64,000 nt of DNA from Muribaculaceae bacterium (GTDB taxonomy: Bacteria; Bacteroidota; Bacteroidia; Bacteroidales; Muribaculaceae), in the NCBI GenBank assembly GCA_016290325.1, contig JAEETL010000001.1:62001-126000 (forward strand). The letters run 5' to 3'. The first letter of the stretch is position 1, and every line of letters starts with the position of its first letter. Under the pieces are notes generated by a model. It saw only the letters and a program-made list of their open reading frames with translations, ran no database searches and was not told where the DNA came from. The position numbers and the translations under genes were made by a program. Of the stretch, positions 7,731 to 16,735 are shown one piece after another.

Positions 7731-10541
7731 ATGGAAAAACGAAATCAATTCTTGAAATCAATCCTTGCATTGATTGCCTTGATTTGTGTATCGGTAACTG
7801 TTTCGGGGCAGAGTATAAGTTCTCCTGCCAGCTACACCGCCGATGAACCGCAGCCAGTTGTCCTCAGATCAACAGAGTTATCGGCGCCGATGTTGCCTTA
7901 TCCTGGCGATGTGAATGCTGACGGAACGATCAGTATCACTGATGTAACCGAGTTGATTGACTTGCTATTAAATGGTTCATCAACTTATTTTTCCAATGCC
8001 GATGTGAATAGTGATGGTTCAATCAATATCACCGACATCACCGTATTAATTGACTTGCTCTTGAGCGGTTCTTCATCCATCAGCTATAGTACGGGGTTGG
8101 TTATACTGAATGGTATCTATCGTTCTATGTTCAATGCTGGTTGGACCACTACAAGTAACTCCCACCAGACCTTTGGCATCAGTGCTTATAACTTGATGGC
8201 TGAGGTGATGGGTGACGACATGATCATGGGAGCTGCCGGTTCGGGTTGGTTTTGGTATGACGCTGCCTACAACGTGAAGACCCGTTACATCAGCACCTCA
8301 TGGCGCAGCTATGACTTGTGGAATGCTTACTACACCTGGATTGCTCACGCTAATTATATTCTTGCTGCCGAGGAGACTATGACTGGTTCCAGCGAAGATG
8401 TAGGATACGTGATGGGTCAGGCTTATGCTATCCGTGCTTACAGCTACTTCATGTTGGCCCAGACATTTGCCCGCACCTACACGGGCCATGAGAGCGATCC
8501 TTGTGTGCCCATTTATAACGGTACGACATTCACTGGGTCAACAGGTCAGCCCCGCTCGACGGTGGCTCAGGTGTATGCCCAAATCGATGCCGACATCCAA
8601 CAAGCAGTCAATTTATTGAATGGCACCACTCAGCGTAATCCCATCCACATCAGTTATGCTGTGGCTCAGGGTTTGCGGTCGCGTATCTACCTGGTCGAGG
8701 AGAAATGGAACAACGCATATATTGCCGCGAGGAATGCTATCACAGCAGTTGAGGCCGAGGGCAAGGGCATCCAGGAGGTGTCGGACTTCACCGGCTTGAA
8801 CGATGCTACAGCAGGCAACGTGATGTGGGGCGCCGTTATTCCTGATGACCAGTCGGGCCAGTATGCTTCGTTCTTTTCACATATAGATGCTTTTGGTGGC
8901 CCGACTTCGGCTTACGCTCAGTCTGCTCCCAAACAGATCACCAAATGGTTGTATAACAAGATGAGCGCTACCGACGCTCGCCGCGTTTGGTGGGATCCCA
9001 ACAGTAGTTATAGCACTGGAGGTTATGTCACCCAGAAATTTAGAATGAGGGAAGGTACCCTGTCGGGAGGCGATTACATCTGGATGCGTGTCGAGGAGAT
9101 GTATCTTAACGCTGCCGAAGCACTGGCCCACCGCGGAGGAATGGACACTAATGCAAGGAATTTGCTTAATCAGTTCATGGCCAAGCGTGATCCCAACTAC
9201 ACATGCACCAAATCAGGTAACTCATTGGGCGAGTTAACCGACGAAGAGACAGGCTCGCTGCTCGAGGAAATTCTCATTCAGCGCCGCCTTGAGTTGTGGG
9301 GCGAGGATGGCCGCATCTACACCATCCGCCGCCTGGGTCAGGGTTTCGAGCGCACGACCGAGAAAGGCTGGCCCGCAGAACTAAAGTTGTCAGGTAAGGC
9401 TTTGAATGATCCTGACAGCTATGCATGGGTCTTGACCATTCCATCGAGCGAGTTCAGCGGCAATTCCAATATGAATCCTGAATTCATCCCCCTGGGTGAC
9501 CAGAACCCGCTGGGAGATGTTACTGGTGAGGGACAGAATGTCTCGTTTGAGACGATGTCCTCGAGCATGACCACGGCCCGTACCGATTTCTACTATGATG
9601 TCACTTTGACACGAGCCTCCACCCAAGGAGAATACATCACGACCATTGACTTTAGTACAACTCATGATTGCCTATCTGCCCCAACGACAGTGACCTTTGC
9701 CAATGGCTCGAATACCGTTATAGTCAGGATTTCATGTAATCCGTTGCAGTTGGGGCAAACCTATAGTGGCACGTTGTACCTGTCATCCTATGATAGAGCC
9801 TGCTATAACGGAGGTGGACAGATTACCGCTCACTCGTTCACCATCAACTGCCAGAACGGCAACCCTGACGGGCAGGAAATATCGTTTGAGCAGTCATCCC
9901 TTGTTCAATCTACCACTTCTGCTTATTTCTCGACGCCCATCTTCCTCACTCGTGCCACCACCGAAGGAGAGTACACAGCCACACTCACTATTAGCAATAA
10001 CCAGAGTAATGTTACTTTAGGCAGCACTAGTGTTTCTTTTGCTGATGGGACCGATAGGGCCAATGTATGGCTGTATATCAATAATATGGAAATCGGGCAA
10101 ACCTATGGTTGTGTGCTGACGCTCTCGCCTCAGGATGCGGCCACTGGTGGCGCAATCACATCCATGCAGGTTTCCGTAATCCGTGAGAACTGGATTGACC
10201 TGGGTTGGGGCGTCTATGAGTCTGGACTATTTAGCCAATCGGTAGACGTCTATTTCTACCAGGTCGAAGGAACCAATAAATACAAAATGGAACAACCGTT
10301 TGATTATGATTACGATATCATTTTCACTATCGATAGCAATAACAAGGTTTACATCCAACCTCAACCGTGTTATACTTCCTCCAACTATGGCGTTATCTCG
10401 ATGATGGGTTATGCCAATGAGGATGATTCGGGCTATGCGGGCACTTATAATCCCGCGACCAAAACGGCCACATTGCAGATGAGGTATTACTGTGATGCTG
10501 GTGTTTTCCCCATTCAACAAGAGTCCTTTACCATGCCGTAA
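7731..10541 (+). CDS. Orphan SusD/RagB-like protein with N-terminal dockerin
   Basis: Residues 1-26 form a signal peptide ending in SVTVSGQ with no lipobox Cys, unlike ordinary SusD lipoproteins. Residues 58-112 carry two dockerin type I repeats (GDVNADGTISITDV and ADVNSDGSINITDI, Asp/Asn positions as in calcium loops). Residues about 115-595 resemble SusD/RagB, with the four-helix TPR-like part and a late motif RRLELWGEDGRIYTIRR. Two homologous beta domains follow (about 602-700 and 713-810, starting NVSFETMSS and EISFEQSSL, Calx-beta-like), then a C-terminal domain of about 120 residues. SusD proteins bind glycans as lids on SusC transporters, but no SusC lies next to this gene. Substrate and partner are unknown. 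Confidence 0.8.
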   Translation: MEKRNQFLKSILALIALICVSVTVSGQSISSPASYTADEPQPVVLRSTELSAPMLPYPGDVNADGTISITDVTELIDLLLNGSSTYFSNADVNSDGSINITDITVLIDLLLSGSSSISYSTGLVILNGIYRSMFNAGWTTTSNSHQTFGISAYNLMAEVMGDDMIMGAAGSGWFWYDAAYNVKTRYISTSWRSYDLWNAYYTWIAHANYILAAEETMTGSSEDVGYVMGQAYAIRAYSYFMLAQTFARTYTGHESDPCVPIYNGTTFTGSTGQPRSTVAQVYAQIDADIQQAVNLLNGTTQRNPIHISYAVAQGLRSRIYLVEEKWNNAYIAARNAITAVEAEGKGIQEVSDFTGLNDATAGNVMWGAVIPDDQSGQYASFFSHIDAFGGPTSAYAQSAPKQITKWLYNKMSATDARRVWWDPNSSYSTGGYVTQKFRMREGTLSGGDYIWMRVEEMYLNAAEALAHRGGMDTNARNLLNQFMAKRDPNYTCTKSGNSLGELTDEETGSLLEEILIQRRLELWGEDGRIYTIRRLGQGFERTTEKGWPAELKLSGKALNDPDSYAWVLTIPSSEFSGNSNMNPEFIPLGDQNPLGDVTGEGQNVSFETMSSSMTTARTDFYYDVTLTRASTQGEYITTIDFSTTHDCLSAPTTVTFANGSNTVIVRISCNPLQLGQTYSGTLYLSSYDRACYNGGGQITAHSFTINCQNGNPDGQEISFEQSSLVQSTTSAYFSTPIFLTRATTEGEYTATLTISNNQSNVTLGSTSVSFADGTDRANVWLYINNMEIGQTYGCVLTLSPQDAATGGAITSMQVSVIRENWIDLGWGVYESGLFSQSVDVYFYQVEGTNKYKMEQPFDYDYDIIFTIDSNNKVYIQPQPCYTSSNYGVISMMGYANEDDSGYAGTYNPATKTATLQMRYYCDAGVFPIQQESFTMP

Positions 10542-10562
10542 CCTTTTAATAATCTGATAGGA

Positions 10563-10600
10563 TGAAGGGCGCCCGATTCACGGAGCGCCCTTCATTATTT
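10563..10600 (+). terminator. Terminator of the dockerin-SusD gene
   Basis: The stem TGAAGGGCGC/GCGCCCTTCA (10563-10572, 10585-10594) is followed by TTATTTCTC. It sits between two convergent genes and may act in both directions. Confidence 0.75.
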
Positions 10601-10623
10601 CTCAAAGTGGAATGTGGTATTGC

Positions 10624-11907
10624 TTAACAATCAGCCGCCGTGGGTGGTGGTGATGCCGTATCCTTGGGGGTAACGGGCATCCACAGGTAGAGTTTGTCGC
10701 TGGGGCGGATTTTCTCGGGCACAGCGATAGAGAAATGTTCACCCTTGACGGTCTTCTCGACGGGTTTGAGGTCGACGCGTATTTCCTCGATGGTTAAGGG
10801 GATGGCACCTGTGGTGGGGCCGATAATCCATGCCTCGTCACCCACGTGCAGTTCGCCTGCTTCCATGAGGAACTCGGCAACACCGAGTTTGCTATAATAG
10901 CGGATGCCCTTAGCGACATAGTGCTTGACGCGGGTGGCGCTGGAGCCGTATTTTGCCGACCATTCTCCCAACCTTTGCCCCATGTAGTAGCCGTCCCAAA
11001 AACCGCGGTTAAAGACCTTAGCCAGCCTCTCGTTCCACTCCTCGATGCGCTCCTCGGTATAAGTACTGTCACAGATGGCTCTTAACGCCTCGTCGTAGCA
11101 GCTGGCCACCGTGCGCACATACTCGGCACCGCGAGCCCGGCCCTCAATCTTGAAGACGGTCACGCCCGCATCTACCATCTTGTTGATGAAGTGGATGGTC
11201 TTCAGGTCCTTGGGCGACATAATGTACTTGTTCTCAATGGCAAGTTCATCGCCGTTCTCGCGGTCGGTGACAATGTAGCCTCGACGGCAAATCTGGCGGC
11301 AGGCCCCACGGTTGGCACTCGTGTTCTCCTGGTGCAGGCTCATGTAGCACTTCCCGCTCACAGCCATGCACAAGGCGCCGTGGCAGAACATCTCCAGCCT
11401 GACACGCTCGCCATGCGGGCCACGAACGTCATTTTCTTCGATGAAACCATTGATTTTCTTCACTTGGTCGAGGTTGAGCTCACGAGCGAGGACCATCACG
11501 TCGGCCCACTGGCTGTAGTAGCGCACCGCCTCGCTGTTGCTCACGTTGACCTGGGTGGAGATGTGCACCTCCACGCCGATGGAACGGGCAAACAGGATGG
11601 TCGCCATGTCGCTGGCGATGATGGCGCTCACGCGGGCATCGCGTGCGGCAGTGACAATCTGGCGCATGTAATCCATGTCCTCGTCATAGACGATGGTATT
11701 AACCGTCAAGTAGCTTTTCATGCCGTGCTCGTGGCACCACTCGGCGATGGTGCGCAGGTCGTCAAGGGTGAAATTCACGCTCGAGCGTGAGCGCATGTTT
11801 AAGCCCTCAATGCCAAAGTAGATGGCGTCGGCGCCACCCTGATGGGCGGCATATAGTGATTCCCAAGAGCCCACAGGGGCCATGATTTCAAAATCGGAGC
11901 GGTTCAT
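10624..11907 (-). CDS. Peptidase U32 family protein (TrhP/YegQ-like)
   Basis: The protein begins MNRSDFEIMAPVGSWESL, the usual start of U32 family members, so I choose the ATG at 11907 over one 12 codons upstream. Family motifs include YFGIEGLNMR near residue 30, the Cys-bearing EMFCHGALCMAVSGKCYMS and the NRGACRQICRRGY cluster, and FKIEGRARGAEYV. U32 proteins of the YegQ/TrhP type take part in 5-hydroxyuridine formation at tRNA position 34; others were described as collagenases. The Cys-rich segment suits the tRNA-modification group. The last residues (SPPPTAADC) look non-conserved. It follows mutS by 86 bases on the same strand. Confidence 0.85.
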   Translation of the reverse strand: MNRSDFEIMAPVGSWESLYAAHQGGADAIYFGIEGLNMRSRSSVNFTLDDLRTIAEWCHEHGMKSYLTVNTIVYDEDMDYMRQIVTAARDARVSAIIASDMATILFARSIGVEVHISTQVNVSNSEAVRYYSQWADVMVLARELNLDQVKKINGFIEENDVRGPHGERVRLEMFCHGALCMAVSGKCYMSLHQENTSANRGACRQICRRGYIVTDRENGDELAIENKYIMSPKDLKTIHFINKMVDAGVTVFKIEGRARGAEYVRTVASCYDEALRAICDSTYTEERIEEWNERLAKVFNRGFWDGYYMGQRLGEWSAKYGSSATRVKHYVAKGIRYYSKLGVAEFLMEAGELHVGDEAWIIGPTTGAIPLTIEEIRVDLKPVEKTVKGEHFSIAVPEKIRPSDKLYLWMPVTPKDTASPPPTAADC

Positions 11908-11992
11908 ATCTTGCTTCATTTGATTAAACAACGAATTACACAAATTTAGCTAATGGTATTATAGTTTAATTAGCGAAATTCGTAGTTATAAG

Positions 11993-14614
11993 TTAGCGTT
12001 CTTTTTTGCCCGTGAGGATGCCCTTGATGTCATAGAGTTTGTTGAGTGCCTCGACAGGCGTCAGATTGTTGATATCGATAGTGAGGATCTCGTCGCGGAT
12101 TTGGCTTAGCACGGGGTCATCGAGCTGGAAAATCGACAACTGGTAGCCTGAGCGGTGAGTGGCGACGTCGGCCAGGTCCTTGGTGACGGCATTGCCGCCC
12201 TGGCTATTGGCCTCAAGTTGTTTGAGCACCTCGTCGGCGCGCTTGACAATGCTAGGAGGCATACCTGCCAGTTTGGCGACATGGATACCGAAACTGTGCT
12301 CACTGCCCCCCTTGACCAACTGGCGCACAAACACCACCTTGCCGTTGATTTCCTTGACGCTGACGTTGTAGTTCACGATGCGCTTGAAGGATTTTTCCAT
12401 CTCGTTCAACTCGTGGTAGTGGGTAGCGAATAGGGTCTTGGGGCGAGCGGCGTGCTCGTGGATGTGCTCGACGATGCTCCAGGCAATGGAGATGCCGTCG
12501 TAGGTGCTCGTGCCGCGTCCTAATTCGTCAAACAGGATGAGGCTTCGCTGGCTCATGTTGTTGAGGATAGCAGCCGCCTCGGTCATCTCGACCATAAAGG
12601 TTGATTCGCCCAGCGAGATGTTATCGCTGGCGCCCACACGGGTGAAAATCTTGTCCACCACGCCGATGCGCGCTTGCTCGGCAGGTACGAAACTGCCCAT
12701 TTGGGCCATGAGCGTGATGAGGGCTGTTTGCCTCAGCAACGCCGATTTACCCGCCATGTTGGGACCCGTGATAATCATGATCTGCTGGTCATCGTTGCTC
12801 AAGCGGATGCTGTTGGGCACGTAGGTTTCGCCTGGCGGCAGCTGACACTCGATAACGGGGTGACGGCCCATAGCGATGTCGATGTCCAGGCTGTCGTCCA
12901 GCACGGGACGATTGTAGCGGTTTTCCATCGCCACGCGCGTGAGTGCGTTGAGGCAGTCGAGTTGAGCGATGATGGCGCTGTCGTTCTGGATGGCGGGGAT
13001 GTACTCGGTAACGGCGGTAACCAGTTCGTTGAACAGGCGGCCCTCGATGATGAGGATTTTCTCCTCGGCACCAAGAATTTTCTCCTCATATTCCTTGAGT
13101 TCCTGGGTCACGTAACGCTCGGCATTGACCAGCGTCTGCTTGCGTATCCATTCCTCGGGCACTTTATCCTTGTGGGTGTTGCGTACCTCGATATAGTAGC
13201 CGAACACGTTGTTGTAAGCAATTTTAAGGCTGGGGATGCCGGTGGCATCGCTCAGTGTGCGCTGCATGGCCACTAGATAGTCCTTACCGCTGCTTGAGAT
13301 GTCGCGCAACTCATCGAGCTGCGGGTCCACACCGCGGCAGATGATATTGCCCCGGTTGGTTTGGTTGGGGGCGTCAGGGTTGATTTCGCGCTCAATGCGG
13401 TCACGTATCAGGGCGCATGGGTTCAACTGCTCACCCAAGCTGTTCAGCACGTCACATGCCGACTGCTGGCAGTATTGCTTGATGGGCTCGATGGCCTGCA
13501 ACGCGCTCTTGAGCTGCACCAGCTCGCGGGGCGTGATGCGGCCCACGGCGGCCTTGCTGGTGAGGCGTTCGAGGTCACCGATGAGTTCCAGGCGCTGCTT
13601 GATGAGGTCGCGCCCGTCGGGGTCGCGCATGAAGTGCTCCACCACGTCGAGGCGGCGGTTGATGGCCTTGGTGTCGAGCAGGGGGAACAGCACCCACCGG
13701 CGCATCATGCGGCCTCCCATCGGCGAGATGGTGCGGTCGATGATGTCGAGCAGTGATGTGCCGTCATCGCTCATGGGAGCCACCAGTTCCAGATTGCGGA
13801 TGGTAAACTTGTCGAGGCGCACATAGCGCTCGGCCTCGATGCGCGACAGGGTGGTGATGTGCCCGATTTGGGTGTGCTGGGTGATGTCGAGGTAGTGGAG
13901 GATCGCCCCGCTGGCGATGATGGCGTTGTCCATGCTTGAGATGCCGAAGCCCTTGAGGCTGCGGGTCTCGAAGTGCTTCAACAGCCTGTCGTTGGCCGAC
14001 TCAAGGGTAAAAACCCAGTCCTCGAGTTCAAACGTCAGGTAGCGGGACGAGAAGGTGGAAGCGAAGCGCTGGCGGTTGCTACGCTCGATAAGCACTTCCT
14101 TGGGCGAAAAGTTGACAAGCAGTTTATCGACATATTCCTCGTTGCCCTCGGCGGTGAGGAACTCGCCCGTGCTGATGTCGAGGAACGACACCCCGATGGC
14201 CTTCTTGCCGAAGTGGACCGCTGCGAGGAAGTTGTTCTCCTTGCGGTCGAGCATCGTGCCGCCCACGACCACGCCCGGCGTCACCAGTTCGGTGATGCCG
14301 CGCTTGACGAGTTTCTTGGTGAGCTTGGGGTCTTCCAGCTGGTCGCAGATGGCGACACGCTTTCCGGCACGCACCAGCTTGGGCAGGTAGGTGTCAAGCG
14401 CGTGATGGGGGAAGCCTGCCATCTCGGTAGCGGCGGCAGCACCATTGCTGCGTCGGGTCAGGGTAATGCCCAGGATCTCGCTGGCGGTGATGGCGTCCTG
14501 CAAGTAGGTCTCATAGAAGTCGCCCACTCGGAACAACAGAATAGCGTCGGGATGCTTGGATTTCATCTCGACGAACTGCTTCATCATCGGCGTGTTCAGC
14601 GGGTCCTGTGCCAT
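11993..14614 (-). CDS. mutS: DNA mismatch repair protein MutS
   Basis: This 873-residue protein is full-length MutS. Seen in order: mismatch-recognition domain ([12 protein letters not shown] near residue 30, containing the F-x-E wedge motif), connector, levers and clamp, then the ATPase with Walker [21 protein letters not shown] and Walker [13 protein letters not shown]. It binds mismatches after replication and recruits MutL. A minus-strand TAATTTTG box at 14650-14643 lies 29 bases before the start, without a clear -33 box. Confidence 0.97.
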   Translation of the reverse strand: MAQDPLNTPMMKQFVEMKSKHPDAILLFRVGDFYETYLQDAITASEILGITLTRRSNGAAAATEMAGFPHHALDTYLPKLVRAGKRVAICDQLEDPKLTKKLVKRGITELVTPGVVVGGTMLDRKENNFLAAVHFGKKAIGVSFLDISTGEFLTAEGNEEYVDKLLVNFSPKEVLIERSNRQRFASTFSSRYLTFELEDWVFTLESANDRLLKHFETRSLKGFGISSMDNAIIASGAILHYLDITQHTQIGHITTLSRIEAERYVRLDKFTIRNLELVAPMSDDGTSLLDIIDRTISPMGGRMMRRWVLFPLLDTKAINRRLDVVEHFMRDPDGRDLIKQRLELIGDLERLTSKAAVGRITPRELVQLKSALQAIEPIKQYCQQSACDVLNSLGEQLNPCALIRDRIEREINPDAPNQTNRGNIICRGVDPQLDELRDISSSGKDYLVAMQRTLSDATGIPSLKIAYNNVFGYYIEVRNTHKDKVPEEWIRKQTLVNAERYVTQELKEYEEKILGAEEKILIIEGRLFNELVTAVTEYIPAIQNDSAIIAQLDCLNALTRVAMENRYNRPVLDDSLDIDIAMGRHPVIECQLPPGETYVPNSIRLSNDDQQIMIITGPNMAGKSALLRQTALITLMAQMGSFVPAEQARIGVVDKIFTRVGASDNISLGESTFMVEMTEAAAILNNMSQRSLILFDELGRGTSTYDGISIAWSIVEHIHEHAARPKTLFATHYHELNEMEKSFKRIVNYNVSVKEINGKVVFVRQLVKGGSEHSFGIHVAKLAGMPPSIVKRADEVLKQLEANSQGGNAVTKDLADVATHRSGYQLSIFQLDDPVLSQIRDEILTIDINNLTPVEALNKLYDIKGILTGKKER

Positions 14615-14697
14615 TATTGTCGTTTCAACTTGATTGAGAACGCAAAATTAACACTTTTCCACCGAAATCGCCGTTATTTTTCCTACTTTTGAGATTT

Positions 14698-15366
14698 TTA
14701 ACCCGTACAGGCTCGGGTAAGTATGAGGATGAAAGTGATGATTATAAACCAATAGAAACAGCCAATACCGCCACGTTGAGGACGGTTTTGATGAGGTGTT
14801 TGGCCTGGTTGGGCCGGTTCCTGGAATGGGGGCCTGTCGTATAATCGGGTATGGGGTATGAGAATTTGTCGAGGCCCCCCGTTATTGTAAGGCCCGATGG
14901 CTCCACCCTCCTCAAGCTGGCGGATGAGTTCTGCGGCGCGCTGATCGCTGATGCGGAAGTGATCGCGCAGCATCATGGGCGTGATGGCATGGCAATGGGC
15001 CAGGAACTGCAAGGCATCCTGGTAGAGCGGGTCGCTGCCTGGCAGTGGTGGAGGTAAAACGGTGACCTCTTCGGGAGCAATATCCACTGCACCTGTCGGA
15101 GAAGCAGGGGCGTCAAAACTACAGCCGCAGTTAGGACAAAAATGAGCACCCGTGCTAGCCTCGTGGCCGCACTTGGGGCAATTGATGGTGTGTGAGGGCT
15201 TGGCTGTGGTGTCAAGTTCCAGTGAGTCGTTGGGGACATAGGCATAATCGCCCACGATGTGCAGTTGGCACAGGCACTGCGGGCAGACCACCTTGTAGTC
15301 ACTGTTGATGAGCACCTCGGTACTCAAGTCCATCTTTTTGCCGCATTTTGGACAGATGTAGTTCAT
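14698..15366 (-). CDS. Double zinc-ribbon protein with FtsK-gamma-like winged helix and membrane tail
   Basis: Residues 1-33 hold one Cys4 ribbon (CPKCG...CPQC) and residues about 63-82 a second (CPKCGHE...CPNCG). Residues about 110-165 resemble the FtsK gamma winged-helix domain: DPLYQDALQFL, then FRISDQRAAELIRQLEEGG and IGPYNNG..RQIL. A Pro/Gln-rich linker leads to one C-terminal membrane helix (FYWFIIITFILILT). The FtsK gamma domain reads KOPS sites on DNA and contacts XerD; here it is detached from any motor. The function is unknown. It could be a tail-anchored DNA- or protein-binding regulator. Confidence 0.7.
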   Translation of the reverse strand: MNYICPKCGKKMDLSTEVLINSDYKVVCPQCLCQLHIVGDYAYVPNDSLELDTTAKPSHTINCPKCGHEASTGAHFCPNCGCSFDAPASPTGAVDIAPEEVTVLPPPLPGSDPLYQDALQFLAHCHAITPMMLRDHFRISDQRAAELIRQLEEGGAIGPYNNGGPRQILIPHTRLYDRPPFQEPAQPGQTPHQNRPQRGGIGCFYWFIIITFILILTRACTG

Positions 15367-15439
15367 AATCGGGTTGTTTTAGGTTGTTCCTATTTAACGT
15401 GAGTTTGATGAATTTGTCGTTTGTCAATCAAGGCGTTAG

Positions 15440-15582
15440 CAACTCCCCCTCTTGGATAAGAGGGGGCGCCGCGGAGCGGCGGGGGCGTTGATGCTATCTA
15501 AGATCATAATTCGAGGTCAAATCATACTCCTCCGGCGCTTCACGCCACCTCCCCTATCTTAGGAGAGGAGTTGATAGACAGC
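15440..15582. repeat. Long imperfect inverted repeat (MITE-like)
   Basis: Arms of about 45 bases at 15440-15485 and 15537-15582 are diverged inverted copies: the left begins AACTCCCCCTCTTGGATAAG, and the reverse complement of the right begins AACTCCTCTCCTAAGATAGG. Each arm contains a smaller hairpin with a GC-rich loop. No gene is inside. This accounts for most of the 300-base gap after the zinc-ribbon gene. Confidence 0.55.
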
Positions 15583-15643
15583 ACTTTTTTTTCGTCGAAT
15601 TCACGTTATTGAATAGTTTACTGCAAAAACCGTGCCGTAGTGT

Positions 15644-15682
15644 TAAAAGCAAGGCAACCGTGGAATGGAGTCCATGGTTGCC
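15644..15682 (-). terminator. Terminator of the DUF2795 gene
   Basis: On the minus strand the stem GGCAACCATGG/CCACGGTTGCC (one mismatch; 15682-15672 with 15663-15653) is followed by TTGCTTTTAAC. Confidence 0.65.
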
Positions 15683-15710
15683 GTTATGATTCACTGTTTC
15701 TCTCGTAATG

Positions 15711-15935
15711 TCAATACTCGTCAGGATCAAAGAAGAAGTCGTCATCGTTGGTCGGATAGTCGGGCCAGATGTCCTCGATAGACTCATAGGTATCGCCCTC
15801 GTCCTCGATTTCCTGCAAGTTCTCAATCACTTCGAGAGGTGCGCCACTGCGCACGGCATAGTCGATGAGCTCGGCCTTGGTAGCGGGCCATGGAGCATCT
15901 TCGAGTTTGGTAGCCAATTCAAGTGTCCAATACAT
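15711..15935 (-). CDS. DUF2795 family small protein
   Basis: The likely start is MYWTLELATKLED, giving 74 residues. A longer frame starts 25 codons upstream, but that part is Lys/Phe-rich, unlike family members. The core WPATKAELIDYAVRSGAPLEVIENLQEI matches DUF2795, a small helical domain (putative nucleic-acid binding). The tail is very acidic (DEGDTYESIEDIWPD, ending DDDFFFDPDEY). It follows the cobalamin adenosyltransferase gene by 77 bases on the same strand and may be co-transcribed. The role is unknown. Confidence 0.75.
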   Translation of the reverse strand: MYWTLELATKLEDAPWPATKAELIDYAVRSGAPLEVIENLQEIEDEGDTYESIEDIWPDYPTNDDDFFFDPDEY

Positions 15936-16012
15936 AGTTTTTTCTAGTTGTGCTTTTTTATGAAATTTTCCTGTTCTTAAAAATTGCGCAAAAGTAATAC
16001 TATTTTTCAATA

Positions 16013-16564
16013 CTAAGCATTCTTATCCCAATAAATTTCCTCGACTTGGTTCTGAATGTTGTTAAATCTTGCAAAAACAAAGAAGAAATCGCTCAATCGG
16101 TTCAGGTATTCAAGCACGAGCGGGTCAATCGGGGCAACTTTGGCGAGCGTCACCACGCGGCGCTCAGCGCGGCGGGTGATGGTGCGGCAGCGGTCGGCTT
16201 GGGCCGAGAGGCGTGTGCCACCAGGCAGGACGAAGCCCTGAGCGGGCGGGATTACCTCGTTCATCTGGTCCATCATGCGCTCGAGTTCAGCCACGTCCTC
16301 CTGGGTCACGCCATAGAGTTTGTCGGTCTTGTCGTTGGCGAGATATCCACCGATATTAAACAGTTTGTTCTGGGCCTTGCGGACGATGGCGATGACCTCG
16401 GGATTATCCAGTTTAGTGCTGTGCAGCAGCACACCCAGGTTGGAATTCAATTCGTCAATGGTGCCGTAAGCCTCGACGCGCACGTCGTCCTTGTCAACGC
16501 GCGTGCCGCTCACGAGCGACGTCTGTCCGGCATCGCCGGTACGGGTATAAACTTTACTAATCAT
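16013..16564 (-). CDS. ATP:cob(I)alamin adenosyltransferase, PduO type
   Basis: This 183-residue helical-bundle protein begins with the family signature (YTRTGDAGQTSLVSGTRVDK, residues 6-25) that forms the ATP-binding loop. RCRTITRRAERRVVTLA near residue 125 carries the conserved Arg/Glu residues, and LNRLSDFFFVFARF near residue 155 the C-terminal motif. It adenosylates cob(I)alamin to give coenzyme B12 for enzymes such as methylmalonyl-CoA mutase. No B12 riboswitch or other B12 gene is next to it. Confidence 0.93.
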   Translation of the reverse strand: MISKVYTRTGDAGQTSLVSGTRVDKDDVRVEAYGTIDELNSNLGVLLHSTKLDNPEVIAIVRKAQNKLFNIGGYLANDKTDKLYGVTQEDVAELERMMDQMNEVIPPAQGFVLPGGTRLSAQADRCRTITRRAERRVVTLAKVAPIDPLVLEYLNRLSDFFFVFARFNNIQNQVEEIYWDKNA

Positions 16565-16677
16565 TTTGTCATGTTATTTGGTTTCTTCTTATCTTAACGC
16601 ATAAATGTCTATAATGTTATATCCTCATGCAAAATCCATGCCATGCCACCATTTCCCATGGTGTCACCAAGAGAACC

Positions 16678-16711
16678 GCGCCAAAACGATAAAAACATGT
16701 CGTTTTGGCGC
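16678..16711 (-). terminator. Hairpin after the secreted beta-repeat gene
   Basis: A perfect 12-base stem, GCGCCAAAACGA with its complement (16678-16689, 16700-16711), lies just past the stop at 16736. The following T tract is weak, so efficiency is unclear. Confidence 0.5.
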
Positions 16712-16735
16712 AGTTTGATGCTATCTCTTGCTCAT

